Positions 10,516 through 19,508 of a stretch of 64,000 nt of DNA are shown here, piece by piece. Each line of letters begins with the position of its first letter. Position 1 is the first letter of the stretch. Origin of the DNA: Anodontia alba (Eukaryota > Mollusca > Bivalvia > Lucinida > Lucinidae); NCBI GenBank assembly GCA_964016985.1, contig OZ024833.1:59781463-59845462 (forward strand), given 5' to 3'. Under the pieces are notes generated by a model that did not search any database, had not been told where the DNA came from, and was given only the letters and a program-made list of their open reading frames with translations. The translations under genes were made by a program, and so were the position numbers.

Positions 10516-11035
10516 ATTAGTAAAGGTAATAAAAGTAGTGAATGTAAACTAGTAACTCAGAGAAAAGCAGATGTCCACCACAGTGAACTTTCAGTTTTTT
10601 CTACTGCTGAGACCTTGAAAATAAGATCAAGGTCACCAAATCTAATCAGTTCTTTGTTATGTCCCAATTATATATCCGTGAAAATTTGGTAAGAATCCAT
10701 GCAACCACAGATTCACAAGATATTGTGCAGACAAGAACATTTGACGCCGACACCAACGCAGACGCCAACGGGATCTGCACCAAAAACAATATGTCCCCCT
10801 CCCCGTATGTGTGTGTGGGAGGGGGGGGTTCATCATTAATCGTGAGAAAAAAGATCATTTGAGACCAATCAACATACCAAATAAAGCGAAATTAGCAGTT
10901 TCGGTTTTTAATGAGTTTGTTCATGGACAGTAATTTAATATGCAACACAGCTCCGAACTCCCAGCGCCGGCTTTGAGCGATATTCTATTTTTAGAGCATT
11001 CTAAATGGGCTCAATGCTCCAAAAGGACATGAAAG
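10516..11035. other. Unassigned sequence with a foldback relic
   Basis: The 10890-10980 stretch (ttcatggacagtaatttaat) is repeated in decayed form at about 12385-12440 and is related to the arms of the foldback at 13225-13600. Nothing else was recognised. Confidence 0.4.
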
Positions 11036-11810
11036 ACCAAGCAACTTCAACTAACTTCAAAACAGGGAAAGAGTTACAAATATAACTACACCTAAAACAC
11101 ATGCACATCTGCAGACTATGAAAAAAAAATATATGTAAAGCTTCAAAACGATCAGCCTAGAACTGTAAGAGGAGTTGCGCGCACAAGGTATCCACTATTT
11201 TTACACTGTGATAGTATTATAGCACAAAAAATACTTAGTTCAAAATGCGAAAAAGGTGAAGAAAACTAATATGAGGATTATACCAAAAAGCCCATACACA
11301 TCTTCAGACTATGACAAAAACACCTGCAAAGTTTCAAAATAGAATATCGCTTAAGTTTCATAAAGATCAACGTAAACCTGTAGGAGGACTTGCGTGCACA
11401 ACATACGTAGCTACTGTTTATACACTTTTATAGCAGTTGAGCACAAAAAACAATGGGGAAAAGTAACAAAAATGAAAAAGTGAAAAAAATCAGGATTATA
11501 CCTAAATCACATGTACATCTTTGGACAATAATGAAAACGCTTGCAAAGTTTCGAGAAGATTGCCAAAAATGAGTGGGAGGACTTGCTCACACTGGTTTGC
11601 ATTATCTATATACTTTAACAGTATTAGAGCTGTGAAATGACTAAGTTAGAAACGCGAAAAAATGAGACAAAATACTTTCAGATTATACCCAAAGCAGATG
11701 CACATCTTCAAACAATGACAAAAACATCTGTACTTTTTTTAATAGATCGGCTTACAACTGTAAGAGGAGTTGCATACACAAGGTATCTATCTACTATCAG
11801 ATGTCAGAAC
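11036..11810. repeat. Tandem array, unit about 185-215 bp, right block
   Basis: Same unit as the 9.7-10.3 kb block, with landmarks near 11058, 11242, 11458 and 11649. The same order holds (cacatgcacatc, agactatgacaaaa, taggaggacttgcg, cacaaggtatccac). Confidence 0.75.
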
Positions 11811-11970
11811 CACTCAGTACGGAATTACGTAAATCCGAATACTTTGTCCCCTCACTTTTCTTCGAAAAAGGCTGGGAACAAAAAAGGTAAGAGAAAAATC
11901 TAGGGAGTGCCACAATCATAAGCCGCATTACGATGCAGTAGGGAAAGATGTTTAACAGCCGTCATGTAAA
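11811..11970. repeat. Array-flanking tail, copy 2
   Basis: gaatactttgtcccctcac, ttttcttcgaaaaaggctgg, gggaaagatgtttaac and agccgtcatgtaaatc mirror 10271-10440. Confidence 0.6.
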
Positions 11971-12224
11971 TCATTTTACACATAAACTTATTTATTGTGG
12001 GCTTATCAGAACATAATTTTGTAAAATAAACACATATATCTATTAAGACAGACCAAAAGTTGTTCAGGAATTTTTATTCAGAAATATTCAGGGGTAGTTA
12101 AAGCTAAAATATTGTTAAAATAGCTGGTTGTCAATAAAGTGTTTGAATTTGCCACCATTATAATTTGGGGGCGGAGCCTGTCCATTTATAGCGAGGCCTG
12201 GGGTTTAACAATAAATGTTTGTTT

Positions 12225-12310
12225 GTTTGATTTGGGCTTAACGTCGCTTTCAACAATCTTTCAGTCATATCGCGACGGTGTCTGGATGTGACAGGGAGCT
12301 CAATGCTCAC
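12225..12310 (-). mobile_element. SINE 3' body fragment of a further family
   Basis: gatttgggcttaacgtcgct, ttcaacaatctttcagtcat and atcgcgacggtgtctgg resemble the '...TTTAACGTC...' ends of the SINEs in this window, but the order does not match families 1-3. No tRNA head is present. Confidence 0.45.
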
Positions 12311-12502
12311 TTTTAGAGTGCTGCCTAACAGTAAATGTAGTAAAGGTAAACAAATTCCGAAAAAAATGTATTGATTTTATTCTTGAACAGTAATTTAATA
12401 TGCCAACGACCCCTAGCAATGGTTTGAGCTCATTGATTTTTGCATCGCTGTGTTTGCTACTCATCTACCAGTTTTAGGCACAATAACATGTAGCACAATA
12501 TA

Positions 12503-12658
12503 CAGTCGACTCTCGTTATCTCGAAGTCCAAGTATCTTTCTCTTTTCCACAATAATTTGTTACTTGTTAGATTTTCGTGTTTAAACAGGGACCAGATTTT
12601 CACTTCGAGATAAGCGGTTATTCGGGATAAGCGAAGTCGAGATAACAAGAGTCGACTG
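12503..12658. mobile_element. pogo/Tigger-like MITE (CAGTCGACTCTCGTTATCTC), TA target
   Basis: Ends are CAGTCGACTCTCGTTATCTC and its inverse GAGATAACAAGAGTCGACTG, flanked by TA on both sides (12501-12502, 12659-12660). CAGT termini with TA duplication fit Tc1/mariner-pogo elements (family knowledge). This copy is internally deleted relative to 41044-41375. Confidence 0.8.
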
Positions 12659-12845
12659 TACTTATTCAAGTTTAGTAGAAGTCTGCTAAAATAATTAAGA
12701 GAACTCAACACCAAAGGGATAGACAGACAAATACAATAAACAGCCACAAAATGAACAGATGGCAAGCAGAGTTGGAAACTCTTTCCCAAAAGGTGGTAGG
12801 AGTTAAGGTGTCTCAATATTAAAGATAAAACGGTGATTAACTCAC

Positions 12846-12950
12846 GGGTTATATCTTCTAAGCAGGAGACTCCGGTGTAATTTCCTGGACAAGAACACTC
12901 GTAAGGCGCAGTACACGTGCCACCGTTGTAACACGGTGGATTGCACACGG
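12846..12950 (-). CDS. Exon of the secreted mosaic protein: EGF-like domain
   Basis: On the minus strand an acceptor (ttcttttcag) lies just above 12950 and a donor (GTGAGTTA) just below 12846. The 105 bp exon has 2 leading bases, 34 codons and 1 trailing base, so it is a symmetric phase 1-1 exon, the classic EGF arrangement. It reads VCNPPCYNGGTC, then TAPYECSCPGNYTGVSCLED, with all six EGF cysteines (C-x3-C-x5-C-x5-C-x1-C-x8-C). It lacks the calcium-binding D-x-D/N-E signature, so it is likely a non-calcium EGF. Upstream it joins the exon at 16586-16647 to give CTNPVCNPPC; downstream it joins the TB-like exon at 6982-7143. It is probably secreted or on the extracellular side of a membrane protein. 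Confidence 0.88.
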
Positions 12951-13164
12951 CTGAAAAGAAAATATACAAGCTTGTAAATTGTACAGAAATTTAAACGGGT
13001 AGAACAGAGATTCATAACGTTTCCCAATGACGGCAATGCATTATTCCTTACTTTTCAGGAAGCCAGTGAAACTTTAAATTCGTTAAACTGTTCATTTCTT
13101 GAGGGGACTTCAGGGAAACATACACGTCAAATCACTTGTCTCATGTATGTTTCAGAGACAATAA

Positions 13165-13232
13165 GGCTTGACTGCAGCTGGTGTTAGTGCCGTGTGGCGG
13201 CGGTAGAACGACACAAACACCAACTGCAGTGT
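13165..13232. repeat. Hairpin with ctgcagctggtgtt arms
   Basis: ctgcagctggtgtt and the reverse aacaccaactgcag enclose about 35 bases containing gccgtgtggcggcgg. Confidence 0.6.
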
Positions 13233-13600
13233 AGTAGAATAAACGTCAAAAAGATTGTCTTTGGAAACAAAGAACACACTACGGATTTAAAAATTAGAGT
13301 TTCGGTTTTATTGAGACTCTTCATAAGCAGTAATGAAATTTGCAACACTGCTTACACCACATGTCTCCCTGTACATCACCATAGTGCAGATTATATTTCA
13401 TTTCCTTTGGGATCATTGGGCCCATTGTGATATATTTGAAAATGGAGTTCTGCTCATGTATACGCTAGCGGGAGTAAGCAGTGTTGCAAACTTCATTACT
13501 GCTTATGAAGAGTCTCAATAAAACCGAGACTACCATTTTCTAATCCGTGGTGTGTTCTTTGTTTCCAAAGGCAATTTTTTGACGTTTATTGACATTTTAT
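13225..13600. mobile_element. Foldback element with about 120 bp inverted arms
   Basis: The left arm (about 13228-13352: aataaacgtcaaaaagattg, tttggaaacaaagaacacac, gagactcttcataagcagta) recurs inverted at about 13473-13600 (tactgcttatgaagagtctc, gtgtgttctttgtttccaaa, ttttttgacgtttatt). The centre is about 120 bp. A third decayed arm, in the direct orientation, follows at 13612-13715. Confidence 0.8.
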
Positions 13601-13937
13601 ACAAAAATCTATAAGGTTGCCTTTGGAAACAAAGAACCGCTCAAAAAAAAACAACGAAAATTGGAGACTCGATTTAATTAAGCTTCTTCATAGACTGCAA
13701 TGTAGTTTGCAAGGCTGTATACAAAGTCTTATTTCTCCGAAAGATAATAATAAAAAATATTTACAATTTTGTTTAGCGTTTTATGGGCAAAAACGTTTTT
13801 ACAACAAGATTAAAACAAACAAAAAAAATAGTCTCATTTAAAGGGAGGGGGTGATGTATACCTCTCACTACACTGGCTAGGTTGGGCAATCACGTGATAC
13901 GCAATGGAGGAATTTCGCATCAATTCGCGGTAGACAT

Positions 13938-14215
13938 CATCACGAAAACATACCTATATAATTTTGACCCCCTTAAACCCCACTTTGATATAATAAAACT
14001 GGGGTTTGCAGGGGTATACATTATTTTTCATATGTCTGCTCAAGACATAGATTGTGGGTTCTCGTTAGAACCGCCTCGGTGAGGCGGTTCTAACGAGTAC
14101 CCACAATCTATGTTTTGAACAGTGATATGAAAAACATCAGAATTTTTATCTAAAAAACTTTAAGTTTTTAGTGGTGAAATTTTCAATATATTTGAATAGG
14201 CGTGTTTTCGTAATG
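13938..14215 (+). mobile_element. Palindromic MITE copy 2
   Basis: CATCACGAAAACATACCTAT at left, ATAGGCGTGTTTTCGTAATG at right, with a full central palindrome (ccgcctcggtgaggcgg centre). It sits in an intron of the minus-strand mosaic gene. Confidence 0.92.
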
Positions 14216-14225
14216 TAAGTGATTT

Positions 14226-14352
14226 TTCTATCTTTGAGTTGGATTTCAGACATATCTAATGCAAAGTATCGAGTCTTTGAAGCACATTCTCTTGTCGGGT
14301 ATATTTGTTTTTCCTGGAAGTCTGTAGTTTTCTTGAAACTCTCTGCAGAATT
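14226..14352 (+). repeat. Decayed copy of a 125 bp exon-like repeat (inverted relative to 16251-16371)
   Basis: ttcagacatatctaatgcaa, gtatcgagtctttgaagcac and ttttcctggaagtctg match the reverse complement of 16251-16371 at roughly 80% by eye. Here the frame that is open in the other copy is broken. Confidence 0.6.
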
Positions 14353-15351
14353 TGTCGATGCAAATTTGTAGGACTAAAACGAAGATAATGTCGTTTTTGA
14401 AACGTATTCAGCTAACCTTGGCATTATGCAACGTATTTATGTAAAGCGGCGAAATCTTTCCGAAGATAGAAAGTTGCCTGCAGCCGTTTCTTTGTGCTGC
14501 TACCGTTATTTGAAGAGAGCAATGGGGAAAATACGGTGATAGGAGTCACACTGTGTGATAAGAGTTACACCAGACTCCAGGAATCGTGAGCTATCATCGC
14601 TTATAGAAGGAAAATGCAAGTTTTGCTGAAAAGGATAAACTTATCAGTCCTTAAAATCGAAACAATTCAAACTGGGAGGAAGTTACTTGAGGTTCGGCGA
14701 TTTGTTAGTGAAAGGAAGGTGTTCGTAAATAACGTTGATTTTTTTCATAAACAAGATGTAGGTACATAATGTTTGTAAGAAAATACGTTGTTGTTTGTAT
14801 ACATGGTCGGTCAATTTTCGGACTGCAATTTGTTCCTAACTGCATGGGATCTTAAACAAATAAAGTTCATTATCAGAGTGCGTAAATTTGGTCGGCTTTC
14901 AGACAAAACTGTTAAACTGTAATATAAATCGAAACAATCGGTAGTGTGAGAAATGCACTTTTCTGTTTGAAGGTATCTAAGCTTTGAAAAATTGCCAAGT
15001 TCATCAAAGTTTTCCGCTGAAGAAATTAATTTATTGAGCACTGTCTTCGATTCAAGAAACAGTCTTAAATTTAGGCATTGTATTCAACTGCTGTCTAAAT
15101 ACTAAATGCTACTAAGTTTATTTGTTATAAGATGATTTACTGAACCGATACAGTGGCTTATTCAAACAGAAAAGGCGAAATGTTATCCTGACTAGAGCGA
15201 CACAGTGTATGTCGATTCTATGACAAATTCACTGAAGACAACAAACTTTATATCAACATTCCGTATGTCGCCTTACTAGGACAGCAAGTCACCTTATCAC
15301 TTGAAGTAGTCGCCTTATCTGTATAGTAAGTTGCCTTACTGTTAAAAACCT
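14353..15351. other. Unassigned intronic sequence
   Basis: No repeat or exon was recognised. It lies between mosaic-gene exons on the minus strand. Confidence 0.4.
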
Positions 15352-15592
15352 GGGCCCAGTTGTTCAAAACTAAAGATGTCGTTAGTTAACGTATCATCGT
15401 ATCGTTAAAACTTTGATCATTAAATATGGCATATAAGCTAATATTTTTGCTGAAAAAAAAAATGTGCAAAAGCTACTCACATTTTTTTTCAGCAAAACTA
15501 CCTGTGAATTAAATATTGCACTTACTAGAACAATAAACATTTTGACCACTAACGAGGTCGTTAAGCTAACGATGCTTTGAACAACCGGGCCC
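15352..15592. mobile_element. MITE with GGGCCCAGTTGTTCAAA ends, copy 1
   Basis: The left end gggcccagttgttcaaaact and right end gctttgaacaaccgggccc are inverted. Internal arms gatgtcgttagttaacg and aacgaggtcgttaagctaac are also inverted, and a second foldback (aaaaatgtgcaaaagctact) lies at the centre. Two better copies are near 17.3 and 60.4 kb. Confidence 0.8.
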
Positions 15593-15962
15593 TAGTCTTA
15601 CTGTAAGTAGTATCCCGCGCATGGATGGCAGTTTGATGCCACCATAGTTTAGTTTTCTTAAGTATACAGTCTAGAAAGTAAGCATAAAGTTCCGATCGTT
15701 GACCATACGAATGTTATGACATTCAGGAAAGCCAAAATGAAAGAAGTGTGATTCCTATCCTTTAACCGTCCTGAGGTCTACTGTGACTCTTTATCACGCA
15801 GTGTGTCTCCTATTTTTGTCTTTTATTCCGGTTTCTTCTCTGCATGTAACAGTATCAGGTAACTTCCATTTACTAAAAATATTAGCCGCTTTGCATAAAT
15901 CCGTTGCAGAACTCGAAGTTTAGCTGAACAGCTTAAATAAAGCATGGTCTGACAACAGTGTC
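15593..15962. other. Unassigned intronic sequence
   Basis: Nothing recognised. Confidence 0.4.
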
Positions 15963-16241
15963 CATTACGAAAACATGCCTATTCAAATATACTGAAAATT
16001 TTACCACCAAAAAATGAAAAATTTCAAATAAAAAAAGCTGATATTTTTCATATTTCTGCTCAAAACATAGATTGTGAGTACTCGTTAGAACCGCCTCAGC
16101 GAGGCGGTTCTAACGAGTACTCACAATCTATGTTTTTGAGCAGAAATAAGAAAAATAATGTATACCCCTTTAAACCCCAGTTTTATTATATAAAACTTGG
16201 GTTTAAGGGGGTCAAAATGATATAGGAATGTTTTCGTGATG
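15963..16241 (-). mobile_element. Palindromic MITE copy 3
   Basis: CATTACGAAAACATGCCTAT at left, TATAGGAATGTTTTCGTGATG-like right end. The central palindrome has ccgcctcagcgaggcgg at its centre. It is in an intron of the mosaic gene. Confidence 0.92.
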
Positions 16242-16250
16242 TTGTTTCAC

Positions 16251-16371
16251 CAAGTCACATCGACACATTTTGCAGAGAATTTCAAGAGAACTGCAGCTTC
16301 CAGGAAAAGTATACTCGACGGGAGAAAGTGCTTCAAAGACTCGGTACTCTGCACTAGGTGTTATGTCTGAA
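16251..16371 (-). other. Exon-like open block of unknown origin
   Basis: On the minus strand a strong acceptor (ttatttttgtgttgcag) precedes 16371 and a possible donor GTGAAAC follows 16251. The 121 bp reads SDITPSAEYRVFEALSP, then VEYTFPGSCSSLEILCKMCR and CDL without a stop. Entry would be phase 2 and exit phase 0, which cannot be spliced in frame between the neighbouring mosaic-gene exons (exit 1, entry 1). It is repeated in decayed, inverted form at 14226-14352, so a repeat or captured exon is more likely than a cassette exon. Confidence 0.35.
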
Positions 16372-16585
16372 CTGCAACACAAAAATAAAAAATGCTAATA
16401 CCTGCCGCAAATCGATGCAAATATCCTCCTAAAATATGGCTTTACCAACTGCATATCACGTTATTGCCCACCCTGTGACTGCTAATTGTCATTTGCAATC
16501 TGCTAATAGTACTTCAAAAATTTATTTCTAAATGCAAGCGACTCCTCCAAACCTAATACCGCAAAAATAGCAGGGCTTTACTCAC

Positions 16586-16647
16586 GGTTCGTGCAATTAG
16601 GAGCTGTCCAACCATCACAACAACGATTCACAAACTCTTCACTCTCC
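16586..16647 (-). CDS. Exon of the secreted mosaic protein: EMI-like C-terminal signature
   Basis: On the minus strand an acceptor (ttttcaatttcag) precedes 16647 and a donor (GTGAGTAAAG) follows 16586. The 62 bp exon has 1 leading base, 20 codons and 1 trailing base (phase 2 in, phase 1 out). It reads ESEEFVNRCCDGWTAPNCTN. The CC-x-GW-x2-P-x-C signature is how EMI domains end in EGFL7/8-, multimerin- and EMILIN-like proteins, where an EGF domain follows directly. Here the EGF exon at 12846-12950 follows in frame. The rest of an EMI domain and a signal peptide should be upstream (higher coordinates) but were not located. The DMXL exons just beyond are on the other strand. Confidence 0.75.
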
Positions 16648-16744
16648 CTGAAATTGAAAACAAAATGGATAATAAGTTGCTTTTGTTTCTATCTTGCTTG
16701 CTTTGAATTGTCCTCAGGAGAAAATGCCAAATTCTCTGGTTGTT

Positions 16745-16976
16745 TCTTTTGGGTTGGGTTGAGTTGGAGTTTAACGGCCTAATCACTATTAAGGTCATGT
16801 CGAGACGGTCAGAGAACCTAACCACATTTTTCCTGGACTTGGTTAGTCCTCTATGTGATTAACCAGTAGTTGCACATATTCTTTCGCCAGAAACTACCCT
16901 TCTTAAATCAGCGGAAGACAGAGAATGACTTTCGAAAATATTTTTATGATAAATCTTCACGAAACAAATGTTGCCG
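16745..16976 (-). mobile_element. tRNA-derived SINE family 1, head missing
   Basis: The body is complete (gagtttaacggcctaatcac, aaggtcatgtcgagacggtc, ttctttcgccagaaact, atcagcggaagacagag, cacgaaacaaatgttgccg). The tRNA head is replaced exactly at 16976 by a partial MITE. Confidence 0.8.
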
Positions 16977-17085
16977 AGAAATAAGAAAAATAATGTATAC
17001 CATGTAAACCCCAGTAAACGCCAGTTTTACAATATAAAAGTGGGGTTTAAGGGGGTCGAAATTATATAGGCATGTTTTCGTGATG
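16976..17085 (-). mobile_element. Palindromic MITE copy 4, right half only
   Basis: It begins agaaataagaaaaataatg, just past where the palindrome would be, and runs to cccagttttacaatataaaa and GCATGTTTTCGTGATG. It abuts a truncated SINE at left and the duplicated 730 bp block at right. Confidence 0.85.
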
Positions 17086-17243
17086 GAAATATGGACCGCC
17101 CTACATACGACGAACGAGCGGACGGACGATTCAGCACACGGAAATTCAGCATGAACACATAATACGTCAGCTCTCGGATTTTTACGAAACTTCTAGTGAT
17201 CTGTGATGTAACGATCATATATTCTCCGTGCAGTAGACATTCT

Positions 17244-17487
17244 GGGCCCAGTTGTTCAAAGCTAACGACGTCGTTAGTTAACGATTCGTTAAAATTTACA
17301 TCGAGTGACACGCAAATATGCTGAAATTTTTTGCTGAAAAAATGTGAGTAGCTTTTGCAATGCAAAAGCTACTCACATTTTTTCAGAAAAAAATATCAGA
17401 ATATTGTGTATTGAATCCGCTAAAATAGTTAACGAAATGATCCTTAACGAGCTCGTTAAGCTAACGATGCTTTGAACAACTGGGCCC
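17244..17487. mobile_element. MITE with GGGCCCAGTTGTTCAAA ends, copy 2
   Basis: GGGCCCAGTTGTTCAAAGCT at left and GCTTTGAACAACTGGGCCC at right. The central foldback gtgagtagcttttgcaatgc is perfectly mirrored (aaaagctactcacattttt). Confidence 0.88.
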
Positions 17488-17650
17488 TGATTTTTATTAT
17501 TTTATTTTTATTTTTTTTATTTTTTATTTCTTTTTTTTTTTTTTCAGAGGAAATAGGACGGCGTTCCATGTGAATCGTCTGCGATTCTCATTTCGTCTGC
17601 GATTCTCAAGAAATGCTAAGTCTTACTTTCTGTGAAAAATACATAAAACT

Positions 17651-17820
17651 AGAGGCCCAAGTGGGCCAGAAGTCGCTCACCTGGATTAGACTGATCATGA
17701 TGGTACATTGTGCCATGTTGGCCATCTTGGCTTTCAGATCCGATTGCCTTGAGCAATTCAGAATCTGATGTTGTTTGAAGAGTTTCAAGATTGCTACCAT
17801 GGCCGCCATCTTGGATATTA
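17651..17820. mobile_element. Left end of an 'agaggcccaagtgggcc' Helitron-like or pearl-like element
   Basis: agaggcccaagtgggccaga and agtcgctcacctggattag open the same element at 60675, where a 145 bp tandem core follows. Here the match stops after gccgccatcttggatatt and the DMXL exon region follows. A related opening is at about 36988 (agaggcccatgggccac). Classification is an inference. Confidence 0.5.
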
Positions 17821-17882
17821 CACATATTGTAGGGACATTTTTAGCAGTTTGCCTCATTTGTGGTGATATATTCTGTTTTTAG

Positions 17883-17980
17883 GTTGCAAAAGCAGCATTC
17901 CAAGCTAAAAAAGATCCTATGGATGCTTGTTTGTTCTATGTGGCCATGAAAAAGAAGACAGTCCTCTGGGGTTTGTTCAG
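17883..17980 (+). CDS. DMXL: DMXL / Rabconnectin-3 internal exon (upstream of pair)
   Basis: An acceptor (attctgtttttag) precedes 17883 and a donor (GTAAGGAC) follows 17980. The 98 bp (32 codons plus 2 bases) reads VAKAAFQAKKDPMDACLFYV, then AMKKKTVLWGLF and the first two bases of Arg. It matches the very conserved block of DMXL1/2 (Rav1 homologues), the WD-repeat scaffold that regulates V-ATPase assembly on endosomes and synaptic vesicles. There are no stops and the splice sites are good. It joins in frame to 18934-19099. No upstream DMXL exon was seen in the preceding 17 kb, and the exons at 16586 and below are from another gene on the other strand. It may therefore be a gene fragment rather than the working locus. 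Confidence 0.85.
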
Positions 17981-18224
17981 GTAAGGACTATAGTAGGATT
18001 GTAACGAGTACTTGGATATCGAGGCTGGGTCAAGTCTTTTACTTGAGTCAAAATTTCAGACTCAAGGCCATGAATCTGTTTGTGGAATAGTTAAAATGTG
18101 TGACCATTATGACATATGATGTCTATATACATGTTTGGTTTGATCCAGTATTAACCCTATCTCAATCTCAGCTGCAACAGACAATATTTCGATTTTTTTT
18201 TTTTTTTTTAAATAATTTTCAGAG

Positions 18225-18350
18225 AAATAAGGCTGGCCCAGCTCAACTGAACATGAAATTTTCTCTGCTAATAAATATGAAAATGCCAACAATAGTTGGC
18301 ACATTAATATTTATTAGCAGAGAAAATTTTATGCTCAGCTATGTTTAACA
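18225..18350. repeat. Palindrome inside the DMXL intron
   Basis: acatgaaattttctctgcta, ataaatatgaaaatgccaac and the mirrored gttggcacattaatatttat, tagcagagaaaattttatgc form arms of about 45 bases. A third arm-like piece (caaatttcatgctcagctc) lies near 18397. Confidence 0.7.
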
Positions 18351-18933
18351 AGAAAGAATATGCAATTGTTAGTAATTTTAGATTTGTTAGCAGGACAAAT
18401 TTCATGCTCAGCTCAGTTGAGCATGAAAATTTTTTATGTAACTTCGAGGCATTTTAGGTGAATTGTCTGTAGACTATGGACATTGATGTTAAACTTCACC
18501 TCGAGCAAACAAATATATAAGTAAAGCTACCCATGAAAGCCACAATCATAATGCACAGCCCACCCGATGCACTGAAAGAAGGAGAGATGTAGAACAAATA
18601 ATGACAAAAACAAGTCACTCATGAAATTTACCAACGCATAAACAAAGAAGAACTGAAATAGAGGAACTGCCTTGGAACTGTCAGTATAAAACCTACTGGG
18701 GGCTTAAACCAGTCTTACACATGTGAAATCTTACCCTTAATTCCGATGCTGCTTCTAATTACAAATATATGTTCAGTCCGCATAGGGGGTCTTCTACCTC
18801 ATCTGTGAAACATCTCAATAAAACACATACAATCAAAAACACTGTGATAAAACAAAGCACATGCCATTTTCATCAGAAACGTTGATGTAAAAAAAACTTT
18901 CAAGCCAATTGATTTATGTACCGGTACTTTCAG

Positions 18934-19099
18934 ATCTGTAGAAAATAAAAGGATGTCAGATTTCTTCCGTAATGACTTCACCCAAGAAAGATGGCGGAAA
19001 GCGGCATTGAAGAATGCCTATGATCTGCTGGGGAGACAGAGATTTGAACATGCTGCAGCTTTCTTTCTTCTGGCTGATCATCTCAAAGATGCTATTGCG
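18934..19099 (+). CDS. DMXL: DMXL / Rabconnectin-3 internal exon (downstream of pair)
   Basis: An acceptor (ccggtactttcag) precedes 18934 and a donor (GTAAAATAG) follows 19099. One leading base completes the Arg codon begun at 17980. Then 55 codons read SVENKRMSDFFRNDFTQERW, RKAALKNAYDLLGRQRFEHA and AAFFLLADHLKDAIA. This follows the previous exon exactly as in DMXL family proteins (LWGLFR-S...-FF...RWRKAALKNA). No stop or frameshift. The next exon of the family was not found in the following sequence, which is repeats from about 19150. Confidence in the family is high; whether the locus is functional is open. Confidence 0.87.
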
Positions 19100-19139
19100 G
19101 TAAAATAGTCCTTTCATTTTTCAGTGTCTAAAATGACTG

Positions 19140-19480
19140 AATCTTTTTATTAGTTGCCACATGATAGTCATCCATTTGTCCATCCCTTTGTCCATCTGTT
19201 GTTCATCTGTACGTTGGTTTCCGGACAATAACTTAGGTAAATATAAATGGATTTTCACCAAACTTGGTATATGCATTGATATTGTGGAGGTCTGGTTTGG
19301 GATTGCTTTATTGGAAATAAAGCATACAATCTCGGTAAAAACACAACGACGCACCAACTTCATTTCGACGTTGGTGCGACATTTTTGTGTTTGCAGTGAT
19401 AAGTGCCAGTCACAGCTAAATCCATATCCAGTGATATTTGTGCATGCGCAGTTCGCTTTTTTAAAATCTACAAAATAAAA
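19140..19480. repeat. Dispersed-repeat-like sequence (cggacaataacttaggtaaa)
   Basis: ccatctgttgttcatctgt, cggacaataacttaggtaaa and ttttcaccaaacttggtat have the look of a common bivalve repeat (recollection, not checked). It ends before the MITE at 19509. Confidence 0.4.
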
Positions 19481-19508
19481 AAAAATCTGTGAACTGCACG
19501 AACTATGA

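Larger units (their letters stand above)
17092..17820. repeat. About 730 bp block shared with 60130-60843
   Basis: From ggaaatatggaccgcccta through the GGGCCC-ended MITE and a T-rich stretch to gccgccatcttggatatt, the sequence matches 60130-60843 nearly base for base. One difference is a 17-base extra repeat of gattctcatttcgtctgc here. It ends 63 bases before the first DMXL exon. Confidence 0.9.

Noticed and set aside
17027..17365. 112-codon minus-strand open frame, repeated at 60192-60410
   Set aside because: It lies in the duplicated block and the GGGCCC MITE; the similarity is due to repeat copies, not to a gene family.
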